Origin: Boesenbergia rotunda
Lineage: Eukaryota; Streptophyta; Magnoliopsida; Zingiberales; Zingiberaceae
Length of the DNA stretch: 64,000 nucleotides
Direction of reading: 5' to 3'
Assembly: GCA_024364735.1 (NCBI GenBank)
Contig: JAGFNQ010008723.1
Coordinates: 18,896 to 82,895, forward strand
The notes under the pieces are model-generated. The model was not told where the DNA came from and searched no databases. It worked only from the letters and a program-made list of their open reading frames with translations. A program made the translations under genes and the position numbers. Shown here piece by piece: positions 1-10,450 of this stretch. The stretch's first letter is position 1; each line of letters starts with the position of its first letter.

Positions 1-120
1 ATTCATAATATTGCTGTTTTTGATAATCCAGAATATTATTATGATTATGATATAACTTAGATCATTTTTTTGCTTTAATTGTATGTTTCTTTTTATTTTA
101 TTTTTTATGTTTTTTTAAAT

Positions 121-391
121 TAGGATTGATTAGTTTAAGGACAAAACAGTTTAACTGAAAGTTGAACAACATAGTATTGGGTGGAGGTGAGATGATAGTA
201 CGTTAGGGAAACCTTTATGGTGGAACTAGCCGAAGCTACCGATCCAAGACCCAAACTAGTTAGACCAAAATTTATCAAAAAGTAATTTTGAAGATGAAAT
301 TTCACTAAAAGGCTTTGTCTAGGAAAGGGTTGATGATCCAATAAGCTACGGCCAAAGAAGGCCTTGTGCCTCGCCAAGACCTGGAAGTCAA
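121..391 (+). other. Conserved structured non-coding block (CNB) after gag, copy in X
   Basis: About 270 bp that recur, far better conserved than their AT-rich surroundings, in A (8426), B (19451), C (28611) and, inverted, B' (25185 and 44354). Constant strings include GATGATAGTACGTTAGGGAA, CCGAAGCTACCGATC and CGCCAAGACCTGGAAG. AACTAG at 225 pairs with CTAGTT at 256 around a 20-30 nt loop. This copy has lost the CAAGT/ACTTG hairpin seen in A, B and C. No ORF is shared among copies, so an RNA or DNA role is more likely than coding. Function unknown. Confidence 0.7.
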
Positions 392-819
392 TTTTTGAAA
401 CTCAAATTCAATTTACTCTTTGTTAAATTCGAATCTAACACAAATTTTCAGTTAACTTTAGATTCAAATATTTCTTTTCAAAATAAATTTAAATTGTGTT
501 TAAAAAATTAATTTAACTTTTTCAAAATTAATCATGATTTTTCAAAATAAAACTTTCTACCAAAACCTGTCTCACACAACCCATAAGGTTAACATGTTTG
601 ATCACATAGAACTAGGTGAGACATCTAGGACCTAAAAGCATAAATCAATATTCTTTCAAATAAAAAATGTTTTCAAAAGTTATTCAAAATTATCTCTATC
701 ATCCAAATTAATGTATCCTACTCTTTCATATTGAATTTCATATCACAATAGACTCATTTTAAATAGAGTCTAGGGCTTGTTTGATTTAGTTATAGATAGT
801 CAACTGAGTCAAACTTGGT

Positions 820-1625
820 CAACATAGTCAAACTTGGTCAACACTGAAATCCCTTAAGGAACTTAGATAAAAGTCAGACCTGTGTCAGGATACTGGGGGA
901 GTTCTTCTTAATCTTTTTCAAAAAAAAATCAGATTTTTTCAAAAATCTTATGCTCTAAAACTTGTTATCATCTCACAATAAGGTTTTCAAAAGTTAATTC
1001 AAAAACCCTCGTATATTACTATCTTTTTGAAAAATTATCATCATGATTTTCGAAAACCATGCCATCATTTCAAGTTGTGTTTTCGAAAATTTATTTCCTT
1101 GAAAGTTATCATACTCAGAAGGTTATTCAAAATTATTCTTTTGATCTTAATAAACCCTAAAGACACAGAGGAAGGTCCACTTCATGATCTACACGGACTC
1201 CTAGGATGTGTCAAATTTAGGGGGAGTTTGAGTCAAAAGAAGAATTTCTGAAATATTTTTTTAATTATTTTGAAGGTATAAGATAATTCTTATAATTTAA
1301 ATCAAACCTTAAAACTCAGAGGAAGATCTCTTGTAGTCAACAAGCTTCCTAGGACTGGGTCATGTTTAGGGGGAGATCAAATTAAAAGAATTATTGAATA
1401 TTTTCAAAATTATACGTTTTCATGCACTACACGTTTAAAATCCTTTTGAAAACTTGAATAATTTTTCCTTCAAAATACTATTATTTTATTCTTGTGGCTA
1501 ATGAAATTATTTTTATAATATTTACTTGGGTTGAAAAATTTCCAGGACACTAAGGAAAATGTCCTTGTAGTTAACAAGGTTTCCTGTGATTGTGTCAGAC
1601 TGGAAGATAAACCAAGTCAAGTAAA
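820..1625 (+). repeat. Row of four diverged hairpin + GGGGGAG modules
   Basis: Four related segments (about 835-903, 1148-1216, 1305-1374, 1543-1620). Each has a CCTAAGACACAGAGGAAG-like start, an inverted repeat such as AGGAAA..CCTTGT/ACAAGG..TTTCCT, a GTGTCA stretch and in most cases TTTAGGGGGAG. The same ordered set occurs in A, B and B'. The G-rich ends look like extra polypurine tracts, a known trait of Sireviruses. Confidence 0.65.
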
Positions 1626-2907
1626 ATATTATGTTTTCAAAATGCATAATACTTTTCAAAAATTATTCATATTTTTCAAAGTCTAATTGTTTTCAAAAAC
1701 AGTACTTAGACTTTCCAAAAAGGCTCAATCTGTTAGTTTTTTTTTAGTACTTATATTTGTCAAAAATGCATAACATCCTGCAAAAGTACTAATACTTTTT
1801 CAAAGCACTAATATTTACAAAATACGAATATTTTTTTAAAGTGCAATACTAAACATGTTTCAAAAAAAAACAAATTTTTTCAATCTTTTTCAAAGTGAAA
1901 ATGTGTTTCAAATTTTCTTTTGCATAACATTTTTTTATTCTTCCAAATGTACTTTAAAATATTTTTTTAAATCTTTTCCAAATAAAAGTTTTTCCAAGGC
2001 AATAGTGTTCTAAATACGTGAATTTTCTAAAGACTTGCCTACAAATACAATTTTTTTTATTTCACAATACTTTCCAAAGTAGAGTTTTTCTTTAGTACAA
2101 TTTAAGCTGCTTGCTGTACTTTCAGAATTATACTAAGTATTTTTACTTTCAAAACTCATAGGCTCTGATACACAATTTTTTCCCTTAAACCTTTTTTGTA
2201 AATATATTTTTCAAAAAGAGTATTTTTAAAGGGAAAAGCAGAAAAAGTAAACAAAATTTTTCCTTAAATTTCTTCCCTTTTTCAAAGAAAGTTTATCTTA
2301 GAAATGATCTAAAGGAAAAGAATTTCACATTAAGGGGGAGAGAAAGGAAAGAGAAAAAGGAAACTTTGTCTAATTTTTATCTTTTTCAAAAATTGCTTCA
2401 AAAATTTCTAAGTGTTTCAAAAGTGCATGTTTTTTTTTCAATTCTCAAAGTTGAATTTTTTTTCAAAATTTTGGCTAAGTAAAATTCTTTTTGAAAGCCT
2501 TGTAAGTAAAAGTTATTTAACAAAATTTAAGCTTGCAAAACCTTTCATAATGGAAAATTATCTAAGTGTAAAAAGTTTTAAAAATGCTGTTACTCTATTT
2601 TTGAAAAACACTTTGTCAAAAACATGAAGCACTTAGAAAAACTCAAAAATCCCTATTAGATACCTTGTTCACCCATGTTTGTTTTTGATATATGTCAAAG
2701 GGGGAGGAAAGTCAAAGTTAAGAGTTAAGATAATTATTGTTTCATAAAATAATTATTCAGGGGGAGTATGAGTATGAGAAAATTTTTTCTGTTCAAATTA
2801 CATTGGTATTAGACTATTAAGAATTGCCATGTTTCATTTGTTTTAACTGTCATGCTTAAATGTTATAATTTTTTACTTAACTTTGAATTGCATTGCCATA
2901 AATCAAA
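1626..2907 (+). other. AT-rich 3' non-coding region of X
   Basis: Low-complexity TTTTCAAAA-rich sequence with no credible coding. It contains further GGGGGAG tracts at about 2334, 2700 and 2760. Short ORFs here are chance products of the composition. Confidence 0.6.
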
Positions 2908-2918
2908 AAGGGGGAGAT
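2908..2918 (+). other. Polypurine tract of X
   Basis: AAAGGGGGAGAT lies directly before the TG of the LTR, where plus-strand DNA synthesis is primed in LTR retrotransposons. The same tract precedes the 3' LTRs of A, C and D, and in reverse that of E. Confidence 0.8.
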
Positions 2919-3019
2919 TGTTGGTGCAGGAAGCACCATATCGAACCTTGTTTTGATATTGGCAAAGGATTCAAAGTTAAGTGTTATTTGTTATCCAACA
3001 TGTTACTTGAGTATGCAGG

Positions 3020-3255
3020 AAAAGTCCTAGCGAAGGGCTGCTAGGCACCTGGCGAAGGAATGCCAGGATATAAAGACCTAGCGAAGGAATGCTAGGCACT
3101 GGCGAAGGAATGTCAGTGTACAAAGCCCTAGCGAAGGACTGCTAGGCGCCAAGCGAAGGACAGCTTGGGACTGAAGCCCTAGCGAAGGAATGCTAGGCAC
3201 CGGGCGAAGGACAGCTCGGTAACCAAGACCTAGCGAAGGACCGCTAGGCAAAAAT
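3020..3255 (+). repeat. Hairpin array in X LTR
   Basis: Repeats of the form CCTAGCGAAGGACTGCTAGG: 6-bp stem, 8-nt loop beginning GAAGGA. Stems vary (CCTAGC/GCTAGG, CCTGGC, CCAAGC/GCTTGG) while the loop stays constant. It is shorter than the array in A. Confidence 0.85.
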
Positions 3256-3424
3256 CCAACCAGACAGCTAAGGTTCGACCTAGGGTTCCATTTTGGAAAC
3301 CCAAAGTCAGAACCAAGACAGCTAAGGCTGTATAAACTAACACATTATTATTTCATGTTGTTTTGGGACTAACCCTGGATGCAGGACCAAAGGAATGAGT
3401 GTCTGCAGCTCAGAGAGCCTCAAA

Positions 3425-3760
3425 GGAGTGAGGCAGTGGCTGAGTAGGGCGCCCAGAGTGTCCCGGGCGCCCCCAAGGTGCATACAAAACAATGTAAGTA
3501 AAGAAGGCTTCGAACAGCTGCTGGGCGGGGCGCCCCTGTGCTCCCGGGCGCCCCCAACGTCTCGGGCGCCCCCATGTGCAAGCCTACGAACCAGAAGCCA
3601 GCGAAGCCAGAGGATAAGCTTTGACCCAGTCAATGCGGGCGCCCCGAGCGCTCCGAGCGCCCCGGTCAAACCTGATCCCGATTTTGAAGGGATCAGATGT
3701 TGACCGAGCTGGAGACGGATCGACCGCCACGTGTGGGGGCGCCCCCAGGCCCTATAAAAG
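3425..3760 (+). promoter_or_regulatory. GC-palindrome array and TATA box of X LTR
   Basis: Several GGGCGCCC/CCCGGGCGCCCC palindromes end at a TATA box (TATAAAA, 3753-3759) placed between inverted arms GGCCC and GGGCC. Transcription would start about 30 bp downstream. This is the probable U3 core promoter. Confidence 0.75.
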
Positions 3761-4179
3761 GGCCCTCGACCCCAGGCTTCAAGACAAGACTTCGAATCAA
3801 CGCTTCTACGCTCTTCTACTCTCGCGCCTTGCTCCGGAAACTGCCCAACTCGAGCCGACGACGTCCCGCTGCTCCGGAAAAAGTCAACCAACAATTGGAC
3901 GTCGGTAAAAGAAGAGCCTTTTTAATTATTAAAGTTTACTGTGCTATATTTGTAAATCAATCTTTGTAAACTATTTTTGCGCCTCATATAGAATTGCCCA
4001 AAGTAAACGATCAACGATCGTGGGCCTTGGAGTAGGAGTCGACCTAGGCTCCGAACCAAGTAAAAAATTACTGTGTTCGCGTGTTTGTTTTTATCTTCCG
4101 CTGTGCAATTGCTCTTTCCCTAAATCCGAACATTTTCTGATATTCACCCCCCCCCTCTATCGGCTCTCTCGATCCAACA

Positions 4180-5362
4180 GCAACTAGCGAAGGGCTGCTA
4201 GTCATCAAAGACCTGGCGAAGGACTGCTGGGCACCTAGTGAAGGGCTGCTAGGAGTTAAAGACCTAGCGAAGGACTGCTAGGCACCAAGCGAAGGACTGC
4301 TTGGAACCAAAGACCTGGCGAAGGACTGCTAGGCACTAGGCAAAGGACTGCTTGGTACTGAAGACCTGGCGAAGGATTGCTGGGCACCAGGCGAAGGACA
4401 GCTTGGTCACGAAGACCTGGCGAAGGACTGCTAGGCACCTTGCGAAGGACTGCTGGACAAAAGTCCAACCGGAGGAGCCGGTTGGAAATAGGTAAATTCT
4501 CCTGAGAGGACTAGGTAAGGACGTGTTCCCCGTTGAGGGAATAGTAGGCGTCGGTTCAACCTAGGGCTCCATTTTGGAGACCCAAAGTCAGAACCAAGAC
4601 AGCTACGGTTGTAAGACTCACTAACATACTTGCTTTATCATGTTTGGTACTAACCCTGGATGCAGGATCGAAGGAACAAGTTTCTGCAGCTCAGAACGCC
4701 TCAAAGGAGAGAGGCAGCAGCTGTATTGGACGCCCGGGAGGTCCCGGGCGCCCTAGGACTGCTTGTCTTGTGTTTGTATATCATGCAGGTACCTAGAATT
4801 AGAGGCAAAGCAGGCAAACAAACACACAAAATAGCTGGAAGGCTGCTCCTGGGCACCTGAATGGATACAGACGCCCAAGAGCATTCAGGCAACCTGGATG
4901 CCAGGCGCCTGAATGAATCAGATGCCTAATAAGCTCCTGGGTGTCCTGGATGAAGGTTTTATCAGCTTCGTGAAGTTCGCGATTTGGATGGATTTTTTAT
5001 CGCAACTGAGGCGCCCCATAGCAACACAGGCGCCCAATAAGAGGCTATATAAAGGGGTTCGACCCCTAAACTCAGAACACCAATCACAATGACATTCTAA
5101 GCATTCTGTGTATTAAGAAAAAGTGATAGAGACGAAGCTCTACGACCAAGGAGGCTCCAGGAGGAAGTGCGCGGCACTTCGGAGTTCTGATCGGCCAGGA
5201 TCGTCGACTCTTGTTTGGTTTGAGTTTATTTTACGAAGTTAATTTTTTGTTATATCTTGTGCTTGTAACTCAATTGTAAGATGGGTTTCTCCGCCTCCAG
5301 AAAGTCCGGAAAGGAGACCATTAGTGAACGGGTGCTTCCCGTGCTTAGGCCATGGACGTACT
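4180..5362 (+). repeat. LTR of element B, left piece; A-like front half, B-like back half
   Basis: From 4180 to about 4760 this resembles family A LTRs (hairpin array, CTGCAGCTCAGA segment, one CCCGGGCGCCC). From about 4768 (TGCTTGTCTTGTGTTTGTAT) to 5362 it resembles the family B LTR at 22440-23040, including TATATAAA at 5046-5053. It is cut by X on the left and by A on the right, and continues at 16886. The join suggests recombination between LTR families, or that family B LTRs vary in their 5' half. Confidence 0.75.
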
Positions 5363-5468
5363 TGTTGGTGCAGGAAGCACCATATCGAACCTTGTTTTGA
5401 TATTGGCAAAGGATTCAAAGTTAAGTTTATTTATGATCTAATAAAGTTACTTGAGTGTGCAGAAAAAA

Positions 5469-5935
5469 GTCCTAGCGAAGGGCTGCTAGGCACCTGGCGA
5501 AGGGCTGCCAGGAAACAAAGTCCTAGCGAAGGACTGCTAGGCACCTGGCGAAGGAATGTCATGATACAAAGTCCTAGCGAAGGGCTGCTAGGCACCTGGC
5601 GAAGGAATGCCAGGATACAAAGTCCTAGCGAAGAGCTGCTAGGCACCTGGTGAAGGAATGTCAGGATACAAAGCCCTAGCGAAGGGCTGCTAGGCACCTG
5701 GCGAAGGAATGCCAGGATACAAAGCCCTAGCGAAGGACTGCTAGGCACCTGGTGAAGGAATGCCAGGATATAAAGACCTAGCGAAGGACTGGTAGGCACC
5801 AGGCGAAGGACAGCTTGGAACCGAAGACCTGGCGAAGGACTGCTAGGCACCAGGCGAAGGACTGCCTGGTACTAAAGACCTGGCGAAGGACAACCAGGCA
5901 CCTGGCGAAGGACTGCTGGGCATATGTCCAACCGG
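5469..5935 (+). repeat. 51-bp tandem array of paired covarying hairpins
   Basis: The period is 51 bp (e.g. 5521 to 5572). Each unit holds CCTAGCGAAGGACTGCTAGG and CCTGGCGAAGGAATGCCAGG, two 6-bp stems that differ by a compensatory A-T to G-C change around a common GAAGGA loop. Towards the end stems become CCAGGC/GCCTGG. Long ORFs on both strands here are by-products of the repeat. Confidence 0.9.
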
Positions 5936-6189
5936 AGGAGCCGGTTGGCATCAGGTAAATTCTCCCGAGAGGAGTAGGTGAGGACGCGTTCCCCGCTGAG
6001 AGAACAGTAGGCGTCGGTTCGACCTAGCGTTCCATTTTGGATACCCAAAGTCAGAACCAAGACAGCTAAGGCTATATAAAATTAATATAATATTGCTCTA
6101 TGTTGATTTGGACTAACCCTGGATGCAGGACCGAAGGAACGAGTGTCTGCAGCTCAGAGAGCCTCAAAGGAGTGAGGCAGAAGCTGAGT

Positions 6190-6520
6190 ACGGCGCCCGG
6201 AGTGTCCCGGGCGCCCCCAAGGTGAACACAAAACAAAGTAAAGCAAAATGAGCTTTGGCAGTTTATGGGCAGGGCGCCCCCGTGCTCCTGGGCGCCCCAG
6301 ATGGTCCGGGTGCCCCCAGTTAAAGCTAACGAAGCAGAACCCACCGAAGCCAACGGATAAGTGGAGAACCGGTCAACCCGGGCGCCCCCAGCGTTCCGGG
6401 CGCCCCCGTCAAAGCCTGATCCCGAGTTTTAAGGGATCAGAGCTGACTGAGAGGGAATCGGATCGGCTGACACGTGGGGGGGCGCCCCCGACGTTCCGGG
6501 CGCCCCCAGGGGTTATAAAT
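6190..6520 (+). promoter_or_regulatory. GC-palindrome array and TATA box, A 5' LTR
   Basis: At least eight GGCGCCC/GGGCGCC palindromes, some as CCGGGCGCCCC, lead to TATAAAT at 6514-6520. Likely U3 promoter of A. Confidence 0.72.
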
Positions 6521-6945
6521 AGGCCCTCGACCCCAAGGCTTCCAACAATCACTTCATCCAACGCATTCACGCTCTTCTGCTCCCGCGCTCTACTCCGGAA
6601 ACCTCCCGACTCGAGATACAAGCGCCGACGACGTCCTCCTACTCTGAAAAGACAATCCACACTGGACGTCGGTAACGAAGAGCTTTCTTTAAAGTTTACA
6701 TTACTATACTTGTAATTCAATCTTGTAAACTGGTTTTGCGAAAATATAGAATTGGCCGCAGAAAACGGTCAACGACCGTGGGCCTTGGAGTAGGAGCCGA
6801 CCGCGACTCCGAACCAAGTAAAAAACTTGGTGTTTGCGTGTGTTTGTTTTACATTTCTGCTGCGTAATTTCTCTAACTATTAATCCGAACGTTTTACGAT
6901 ATTCACCCCCCCCCCCGCCCCTCTATCGTTTCTCTCGATCCAACA

Positions 6946-7481
6946 AGTGGTATCAGAGCGGGGAAGCTCAAATTTGGTGCAACCACCAATTTGAGATTTA
7001 TTTTCGGATTTATGAAATTTTTCATTTCATTTCTTTTCTTTTTGTTAATCGAGATTGGTGCAACGCCACTCGATCTTTTTCGCTTTTTATTTTCAAATAA
7101 ATAATATCTGTGAGTGAATTTTACGCCTTTTTCAATTTTGAATTCTCATTTTTTCACCACAATTTAGAATTGTTAAAACGATCATTTTTTGAAAATTTGT
7201 CATAAATTTATATTATTATTATTTTAATATTTTTTCTCGTAATTCGTGCCACCTTAATTCGAGCAACTATTTTTTTACTCCTATTTTTTTTATTATTAAT
7301 CAGAATATTTATTTTCTAAAAATTTATCTCAAAAGCTTTTATTATTATTTTATTATTCTGCCTCGAAATTCGTGCAATATTTTTTATTGGGCTATTTTTT
7401 CTCTCTCTTCCGCACTACTAATCCAAGACCAAGTCTTGGTACATTTCTATTCTTTCTCTTTGTGTGCAAGAATTATCCTTA
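6946..7481 (+). promoter_or_regulatory. Primer-binding site and structured leader of A
   Basis: TGGTATCAGAGC at 6948-6959 matches the 3' end of initiator tRNA-Met. Next, CTCAAATTTGGTG (6967) and CACCAATTTGAG form a hairpin at 6967-6995. A second one with arms CGAG/CTCG and the same GGTGCAAC loop text lies at 7050-7075. Both recur in C. The rest is T-rich. Position suggests a packaging or dimerisation role, which is inference. Confidence 0.7.
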
Positions 7482-8368
7482 ATGGCCAATCAAGAATGGA
7501 ACAGTGTTCGTCCGCCTCTATTCTCTGGCGAGAACTTCAGAACCTGGAAGGGGCTAATGGAATCCCACCTAAAGGCCTATCTAGAGCTATGGATGATAAT
7601 CCAAACGGGGTTTACAGTACCTACAGAAGATGGAATGTCGATCGCCTGGGATAAATTGGACGAACCAACTCTGAGGAAGATTGAGACAGATGCAAAGGCG
7701 ACTGCAATCCTACAATGTGGCCTAACCAAGGAGCAACTCGAACTAGTAGGTCCATTCAGATGTGCGAGAGAAATTTGGGAAAAATTGATTAACCTTCATC
7801 AAGAGAACTCAGAAGACGAAGAAGATCAAGTAAGCTGTCTTGCACTCTCGGTCCAAGCACAAACAGCCGAGTCAGAGTCTGAACACTAATTCGAGCCAGA
7901 GTCAGAAGACAAAGTGACTGAGACAAAAATGGTAACCAATTTTGAATTTGTTCTAGAATTACAAGTATTTAATCAGACTGATACTGCAGTGGTCGAGGAA
8001 GGTATAATTTTCATTGCAGGAAAACTCCAAGAGAAATGCAAAAGAGGCCTCAACCAGTACCTGAGTCCGACTCAGACTCAGAATCTGACGACGAAGGAAG
8101 GGATCCTTGGAAACTGGTCTGCTTGGCTCGCGACCACTACAAAATGCCAAAGAAACAATCAAGCAAAAGAGAGATGGCTAGAATCAAGGGGGAGATTCCC
8201 AACTGGGAATCAAAAGGTAAATTTACAGTATTTAAAAATCCAATATTTACCTTGAATAACATGATTAATTCGTATAAATTAGTTAAGGTCAATACGTTAG
8301 AAAACTTAATTCACAACCATGCTAATCTTAAAAACCCAGAATTTTATTTCGATTATGATGTAACTTAG
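7482..8368 (+). pseudogene. Rearranged gag remnant of A
   Basis: An intact 136-codon ORF from 7482 begins MANQEWNSVRPPLFSGENF and carries the front of a gag N-terminal region (LQCGLTKEQLE, similar to LQCGLTKEELN in C). After LHQ it jumps to an acidic segment (SEDEEDQVS..) that in C lies near the C-terminal third, and stops at 7887-7889. Downstream, a fragment like C residues around AFVAGK (IIFIAGK, frame of 7914) and a PESDSDSESDDE segment (frame of 8036) follow, out of order. Zinc knuckle and most of the capsid-like core are missing. Cannot act as a normal gag. Confidence 0.75.
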
Positions 8369-8425
8369 ATCATTTTTATCGTGTTTGCTTTAATTGAATG
8401 TTGCTTTTATTTTATTATTTTTTTG

Positions 8426-8735
8426 GATTAGGATTGGTTAGATTAAGGACAAACAATTAACTGAAATTTGAACAATAGAGTATTGGGTGGCGGTGAGATG
8501 ATAGTACATTAGGGAAGTCTTTTCTAATAAGGTCAAGTATACACTACTTGGTCTCTTTAGACTGGTGAAACTAGCCAAAGCTACCGATCTAAGACCCAAA
8601 CTAGTTAGACCAGAATTTACCAAAAAGTAATTTTGAAGATGAAATTTCACTAAAAGGCTTTGTCTAGGAAAGGGTTGATGATCCAATAAGGCTATGGCCA
8701 AAGAAGGCCTTGTGCCTCGCCAAGACCTGGAAGCT
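8426..8735 (+). other. Conserved structured non-coding block, copy in A
   Basis: Matches X 121-391, and keeps the hairpin GGTCAAGTA/TACTTGGTC (about 8531-8554) and the longer stem CTGGT..AACTAG/CTAGTT..ACCAG (about 8561-8612). It sits just after the gag remnant, where pol would begin in a complete element. Confidence 0.72.
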
Positions 8736-9000
8736 AATTTTTGAAATTCAAATTCAATTTACTCTTTGTTAAATTCGAATCTAACACAAATTTTCAGTTA
8801 ATCTTAGATTCAAATATTCTTTTTCAAAATAAATTCAAAACTAATTATTTTCAAAAATTAATTTAACCTTTTAAAATTAACCATGTTTTTTTTCAAACTT
8901 AAAATTTTCATTTTTGTTAACGCATCTCCCAAAACAGATAAGGATACCTTGTTTTGTCACTTAGAAATGGGTGAGATGCTTAGGACCTAAAAGTTGAGTC

Positions 9001-9370
9001 CAACCCAACCAACTAAATCAATTAAATTCAATTAAATCTTAATTAATTCAATTAAATCTTAATAAAATCAATTAAATTCAATTAAATCTTAATTAATTCA
9101 ATTAAATTCAATTAAATCTTAATAAAATCAATTAAATTCAATCAAATCTTAATTAATTCAATTAAATCTTAATGAAATCAATTAAATTCAATCAAATCTT
9201 AATTAATTCAATTAAATTCAATTAAATCTTAATGAAATCAATTAAATTCAATCAAATCTTAATTAATTCAATTAAATTCAATTAAATCTTAATGAAATCA
9301 ATTAAATTCAATCAAATTCAAAATAATTCAATTAAATCAAATTTAGATCAATTAAATCAAATTTAACATT
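9001..9370 (+). repeat. AT-rich minisatellite (AATTCAATTAAATCTTAAT type)
   Basis: About 360 bp of nearly pure repeats of AATTAAATTCAATTAAATC and ATTAATTCA/ATGAAATCA variants, higher-order period near 58 bp. Similar AT repeats lie at the corresponding place in B (18205-18440) and B' (44820-45080). No coding. Confidence 0.85.
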
Positions 9371-9734
9371 TTATCTAAGAGTTAATGTTTCAAATCATCG
9401 TAATTAAAATCAAGTTTTTTTTGCTCACTAACCTGAATTTATTTCTTAACATTTATTTCTTTCCTTTACCATTATACAAACATTTCTTTCAAACAATCAA
9501 TTTATTCTTGAAAAATAAGTATGGCAAAAAGTCACCTTAGGGATTACTTAGGATATTTTTTCATGCAGTCCGGGCTTAGATATTTATATATTTTTTTCTT
9601 AAAAAAAACTTCTATTTTTTTGAAAATCACTTCTCCTTTTCAATTCTCTATATTCACTTTTTCAAATAGGAGAATGAAATTATGTTTCAAATCATTAAAA
9701 CAAAATACTTTTTTAAACTTAGTTTTCTTCTCTT

Positions 9735-10450
9735 TTTATTTGAATCAAACCCTAAGACTCAGAGGAGGACTAACTTATGGTCAATAAGCCTCCCAGGACT
9801 ATGTCAGGTTTAGGGGGAGTTCAAATTAAAAGAAGAAGTTTAAAAATATTATGTTTTCAAACTATCACTCATGTCTTTCAAATAATCATTTTTTTCGAAA
9901 TGTTAATACTTCAAAATTCATTTTAAGAATTGTGCTTGATTCCCTTTTGATTTTGACAAACCCTAAAGACACAGAGGAAGGTCCACTTCATGACCTACAA
10001 GGACTCCTAGGATGTGTTAAATTTATGGGGAGTCTAAATCTAAAAGAAATTAGTTCTAACAAGTATTCTCCTTGGTAATTATTTTTGAAATTATTAAATA
10101 ATTCTTTTGATCTGAACTGAACCCTAAGAACTCAGAGGAAGAATACTTGTGGTCAACAAGCTTCCAAGGACTGTATCAAGTTTAGGGGGAGGTCAACTTA
10201 AAAGAGTTATCAAATATTTCTAAATAATATGTTTCCATACACTATATTTTCAAAATTGTGTCGAAAACATAAGTAATTTATCATACAAAATATTATTATT
10301 TTGTTTTTGTGGCTTATAAAATCATTTTTTTAATACCTTTTGAAATACTATTTGCTTGAGTCTTGAGAATTTCCAAGACACTTAGGAAAATGTCCTTGCA
10401 GCTAACAAGGTCTCCTAGGATTGTGTCAGACTGGAAAAGAAACCAAAGCA
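9735..10450 (+). repeat. Hairpin + GGGGGAG modules in A
   Basis: Four modules (about 9745-9820, 9955-10032, 10118-10196, 10370-10450). The third and fourth contain AGGAAG..CTTGT/ACAAG..CTTCC and AGGAAA..CCTTG/CAAGG..TCTCCT inverted repeats. Order matches X and B. Confidence 0.65.

Larger units (their letters stand above)
1..4179 (+). mobile_element. Copy X: 3' part of a non-autonomous Sirevirus-type Ty1/copia element (family A)
   Basis: The window opens inside the internal region of a copia element that matches element A downstream of its gag (the text at 30-65 resembles 8340-8380). It runs through a conserved block, hairpin/GGGGGAG modules and an AT-rich stretch to a polypurine tract and a 3' LTR at 2919-4179. 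No polymerase coding is seen. The left end lies outside the window, so no target duplication can be checked. It lies inside an LTR that resumes at 4180. Sirevirus assignment rests on the repeated GGGGGAG tracts and palindromic LTR, and is inference. Confidence 0.8.
2919..4179 (+). repeat. 3' LTR of X (family A)
   Basis: Starts TGTTGGTGCAGG and ends GATCCAACA. In order it carries a hairpin array (3020-3255), a GGGCGCCC palindrome array, a TATA box and the C-rich segment at 4146-4160, and is 1261 bp long. Layout and text match the LTRs of A (5363) and C (25343). Confidence 0.9.
5363..6945 (+). repeat. 5' LTR of element A
   Basis: TGTTGGTGCAGG to GATCCAACA, 1583 bp. It contains the 51-bp hairpin array, GC palindromes, TATAAAT at 6514, and near the end an inverted repeat ACGATA/TATCGT around a C-run (6896-6929). 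Confidence 0.92.

Noticed and set aside
3337..3908. Overlapping ORFs on both strands in the GC-rich LTR segment
   Set aside because: They follow from GGGCGCCC palindromes, have no family resemblance and recur in every LTR copy with different frames.
5431..5850. 139-codon minus-strand ORF with repeated SPSLGLCILAFLRQVP
   Set aside because: It is the 51-bp array (17 codons per unit) read in reverse. A period divisible by three keeps the frame open; sister arrays have stops.
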